In this document: positions 63,299 through 64,000 of the stretch, piece by piece | Layout: each line of letters starts with the position of its first letter | Numbering within the stretch: position 1 is the stretch's first letter | Assembly: GCF_019393635.1 (NCBI RefSeq) | Contig: NC_057862.1 | Coordinates: 266,800,441-266,864,440 of the forward strand | Reading direction: 5' to 3' | DNA from: Dromiciops gliroides | Lineage: Eukaryota > Chordata > Mammalia > Microbiotheria > Microbiotheriidae | DNA length: 64,000 bases | Notes under the pieces: model-generated | Told to the model about the DNA's origin: nothing | Seen by the model: only the letters and a program-made list of their open reading frames with translations | Database searches by the model: none | Made by a program: the position numbers and the translations under genes

Positions 63299-64000
63299 AT
63301 GCCCCCACTCAGCTTTTTTGCCCTCCTACTCCTGGCCACCAGCGCCATAGCCGAATGGATCCGTGAGATGGAAGTGATGGACCCCCGGGACCTCTATGAA
63401 GCTCACTACTTCTCTGGGGCCCTGCCAGATGATGACATGGGAGGGGCCCTTCTGGAAAAAGAAACTGATGACTTTATTTATTTATTTAGTGAGGCAATTG
63501 GGGTTAAGTGACTTGCCCAGGGTCACACAGCTAGTAAGTGTTAAGTGTCTGAGGCCGGATTTGAACTCAGGTCCTCCTGAATCCAGGGCCAGTGCTCTAT
63601 CCACTGTGCCACCTAGCTGCCTCCATGACTTTGAACTGTCAGGCTCAGGAGATATGGATGATACTGAGTCATCTGAGACATTCCTTAACACAGTTGAGCC
63701 CTTGGACCTGGATAACCACATACTGGAGGAAGGGGAGCCTTCAAGCCAGGATCCTAAGAACAATGAAGAGCTGGAGGAGAATGAGATCTTCAGGAAGAGA
63801 TTTTCCCTTTACGAAGAAAATGTAAGCAACAAAGTGGCGATGTCAAGCACTGCCCAAAGCAGCATCTTTGAGAAGATGGAAGTCTTGGCAGCTCTGATCA
63901 CTGGTGGTGCCATGGGTCTCCTATTTGACATATTCCTGGTCCTGCTGCTGATCTACTGAATGAAGAAGAAGGATGAAGGCAGCTATGATCTGGGCAAGAA
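63299..64000 (+). pseudogene. SDC4: SDC4 (syndecan-4) processed retrocopy, broken, runs off the window
   Basis: An ATG at 63299 opens a syndecan-4-like frame without introns: signal peptide MPPLSFFALLLLATSAIA, WIREMEVMDPRDL, first glycosaminoglycan site YFSGALPDDD, then ELSGSGDMDD, ectodomain LDNHILEEGE, and transmembrane part EVLAALITGGAMGLLFDIF. Syndecan-4 is a heparan-sulfate proteoglycan of focal adhesions, and the parent gene has several exons, so the fused exons mark a retrocopy. It is broken by a SINE (63476-63624) between TDD and FELSG, which also shifts the frame, and by TGA at 63957-63959 where the parent has Arg before MKKKDEGSYDLGK. The cytoplasmic tail begins after that stop and continues beyond 64000. 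It is not at the expected SDC4 locus, given its STYX/GNPNAT1 neighbours. Confidence 0.93.
63476..63624 (-). mobile_element. WSINE-type SINE inside SDC4 retrocopy
   Basis: Minus-oriented SINE with an ATTT-rich tail, flanked by the duplication ATGACTTT (63468-63475 and 63625-63632). It interrupts the retrocopied reading frame, so it is younger than the retrocopy. Confidence 0.93.

Noticed and set aside
63396-63959. 187-codon open frame across the SDC4 retrocopy
   Set aside because: It starts out of the syndecan frame, reads through a SINE, then enters the ectodomain and transmembrane part. It is a chance fusion of retrocopy and SINE, not an intact gene.

Overview
This window is vertebrate nuclear DNA from a marsupial, most likely an Australian one; a dasyurid-like genome fits but is not proven. 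The evidence is about 45 copies of one young tRNA-derived SINE of the WSINE1/WALLSI type (5' head like ggggcagctaggtggcgcag), a marsupial-type L1, RTE and L2/L3 LINE debris, retroviral LTRs, and two orthologous host genes with normal mammalian intron-exon structure. There are no bacterial features, CRISPR arrays or operons.

Host genes. STYX (pseudophosphatase, + strand) enters from the left. Six coding exons at 5507-25932 encode residues 102-223, including the family's HGNAGISRS loop, where Gly replaces the catalytic Cys of active phosphatases. GNPNAT1 (glucosamine-6-phosphate N-acetyltransferase, - strand) is complete: five coding exons at 36915-31088 encode 184 residues, and a non-coding first exon lies in a CpG island near 46.5-47.2 kb. 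The genes converge tail to tail with about 5 kb between stop codons, the same order as in human 14q22. At the right edge (63.30 kb onward) is an intronless, broken retrocopy of SDC4 (syndecan-4), split by a SINE.

Layout. 1-5.5 kb: STYX intron with an L1 derivative (1736-5350) that has both L1 ends, ORF1 and a target-site duplication but almost no ORF2. 5.5-7.6 kb: four STYX exons. 7.6-22.0 kb: a 14.4-kb STYX intron with L3 and L2 pieces, two solo LTRs, and a near full-length L1 on the - strand (12.09-18.95 kb) carrying many SINEs. 22.0-28 kb: last two STYX exons and 3' UTR. 29-37 kb: GNPNAT1 exons and introns. 37-46 kb: GNPNAT1 intron 1, with SINE clusters and a block of old L2 copies in both orientations. 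46.2-47.3 kb: CpG-island promoter. 47.3-53.7 kb: LTR-like debris, SINEs, L1 and RTE pieces. 53.7-60.4 kb: near full-length L1 on the + strand with a nested L1-derived unit that is itself hit by a SINE. 60.4-63 kb: endogenous retrovirus fossil (LTRs and env remnant). 63.3-64 kb: SDC4 retrocopy.

Most open frames of 60-140 codons are repeat-derived: the SINE is open in one frame on each strand and the rest are LINE pieces. I found no undescribed functional gene system. The most unusual points are the ORF2-less L1 derivative and its shared deleted 3' unit, SINEs that landed repeatedly at the same few bases, and the SINE-split SDC4 retrocopy. Repeat family names rest on recognition by eye, without a database search.
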